This document shows positions 63,871 to 64,000 of a stretch of DNA of 64,000 nt, piece after piece (the stretch's first letter is position 1; every line of letters starts with the position of its first letter). A model generated the notes under the pieces. It was given only the letters and a program-made list of their open reading frames with translations. It was not told where the DNA came from and did no database searches. The DNA is taken from contig NZ_JAUSXY010000001.1 in NCBI RefSeq assembly GCF_030944625.1, positions 62,001 to 126,000 of the forward strand, written 5' to 3'. The translations under genes and the position numbers were made by a program. The DNA is from Arthrobacter sp. SLBN-112. Lineage in GTDB: Bacteria; Actinomycetota; Actinomycetes; Actinomycetales; Micrococcaceae.

Positions 63871-64000
63871 ATGAGGTCTCAGATAATTTCCCAGGCGTTT
63901 GCCATGACGACGGCGGCCGCAGCGGCAGCGCTGTTGCTCACCGCGTGCGGTCCAAGCCAGCCGCAGTCCCAGACGACGACGGCGCCCGGCACCGGGCAGG
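63871..64000 (+). CDS. Lipoprotein, 3' end cut by window
   Basis: Forty-three residues are visible from ATG 63871, preceded by GAAGGTGG. The sequence is a lipoprotein signal peptide: FAMTTAAAAAALLLTACGPS, with lipobox LLTAC, followed by a Gln/Ser/Thr-rich linker. The mature domain is outside the window, so no function can be given. Confidence 0.7.
   Translation, partial: MRSQIISQAFAMTTAAAAAALLLTACGPSQPQSQTTTAPGTGQ

Overview
The window is high-GC DNA in the style of a soil Micrococcaceae actinobacterium (Arthrobacter/Pseudarthrobacter type). The evidence is GTP-dependent PEP carboxykinase, a c-di-AMP (ydaO-type) leader before a secreted transglycosylase-like protein, a DUF222/HNH protein with short dispersed repeats, actinobacterial regulators, and many genes lacking a Shine-Dalgarno with a TAnnnT box 6-7 nt before the start. 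There is no rRNA, phage, transposase or CRISPR array. It reads as chromosome with one large catabolic island.

Layout. 1-9.7 kb: 3' part of an S9 peptidase, a broken GNAT gene, tRNA-Ser(GCT), a DHA2-type MFS exporter, a frameshifted RecQ helicase, phosphomannomutase, then an Rrf2/NsrR-like regulator before flavohemoglobin (NO detoxification). 9.8-20 kb: PEP carboxykinase, tRNA-Arg(ACG), a disulfide oxidoreductase, a self-regulated operon (degenerate ABC ATPase-like protein, YhgE/Pip membrane protein, TetR), an EamA exporter with divergent LysR, and a SixA-like phosphatase. 20-31 kb: an orphan winged-helix protein, then an envelope locus (DUF5666 protein, response regulator, histidine kinase, GT2-GtrA fusion, two tandem GT39-like transferases) resembling three-component wall glycosylation systems. 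31-41 kb: riboswitch plus transglycosylase, VOC protein, upp, PAP2 phosphatase, tadA, a three-gene glycosyltransferase/PTPS-like/dehydrogenase operon, DUF222-HNH, tRNA-Ser(CGA), and a zinc alcohol dehydrogenase.

41-55.7 kb is the main catabolic island, almost all on the minus strand: a sugar ABC importer, two TIM-barrel isomerase/epimerase-like proteins around a Gfo/Idh/MocA oxidoreductase, glucuronate isomerase, a mannitol-dehydrogenase-family fructuronate reductase, mannonate dehydratase (frameshifted in this sequence), and one long ORF fusing gluconokinase to a GH3 glycosidase. A divergent LacI regulator and a LacI-type palindrome sit at its head. The genes suggest import of glucuronate-containing or oxidised glycosides and conversion toward 2-keto-3-deoxygluconate; KDG kinase and aldolase are not in the window.

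56-64 kb: PucR regulator, glutaminase, amino-acid permease and a ThDP enzyme in one direction, then an SDR, small conserved proteins, a possible 17-residue Cys-rich peptide and the start of a lipoprotein.

Four genes (GNAT, recQ, the transglycosylase 3' end, mannonate dehydratase) carry 1-2 nt indels where the neighbouring frame restores good family sequence. They may be real lesions or sequence errors and should be read together.
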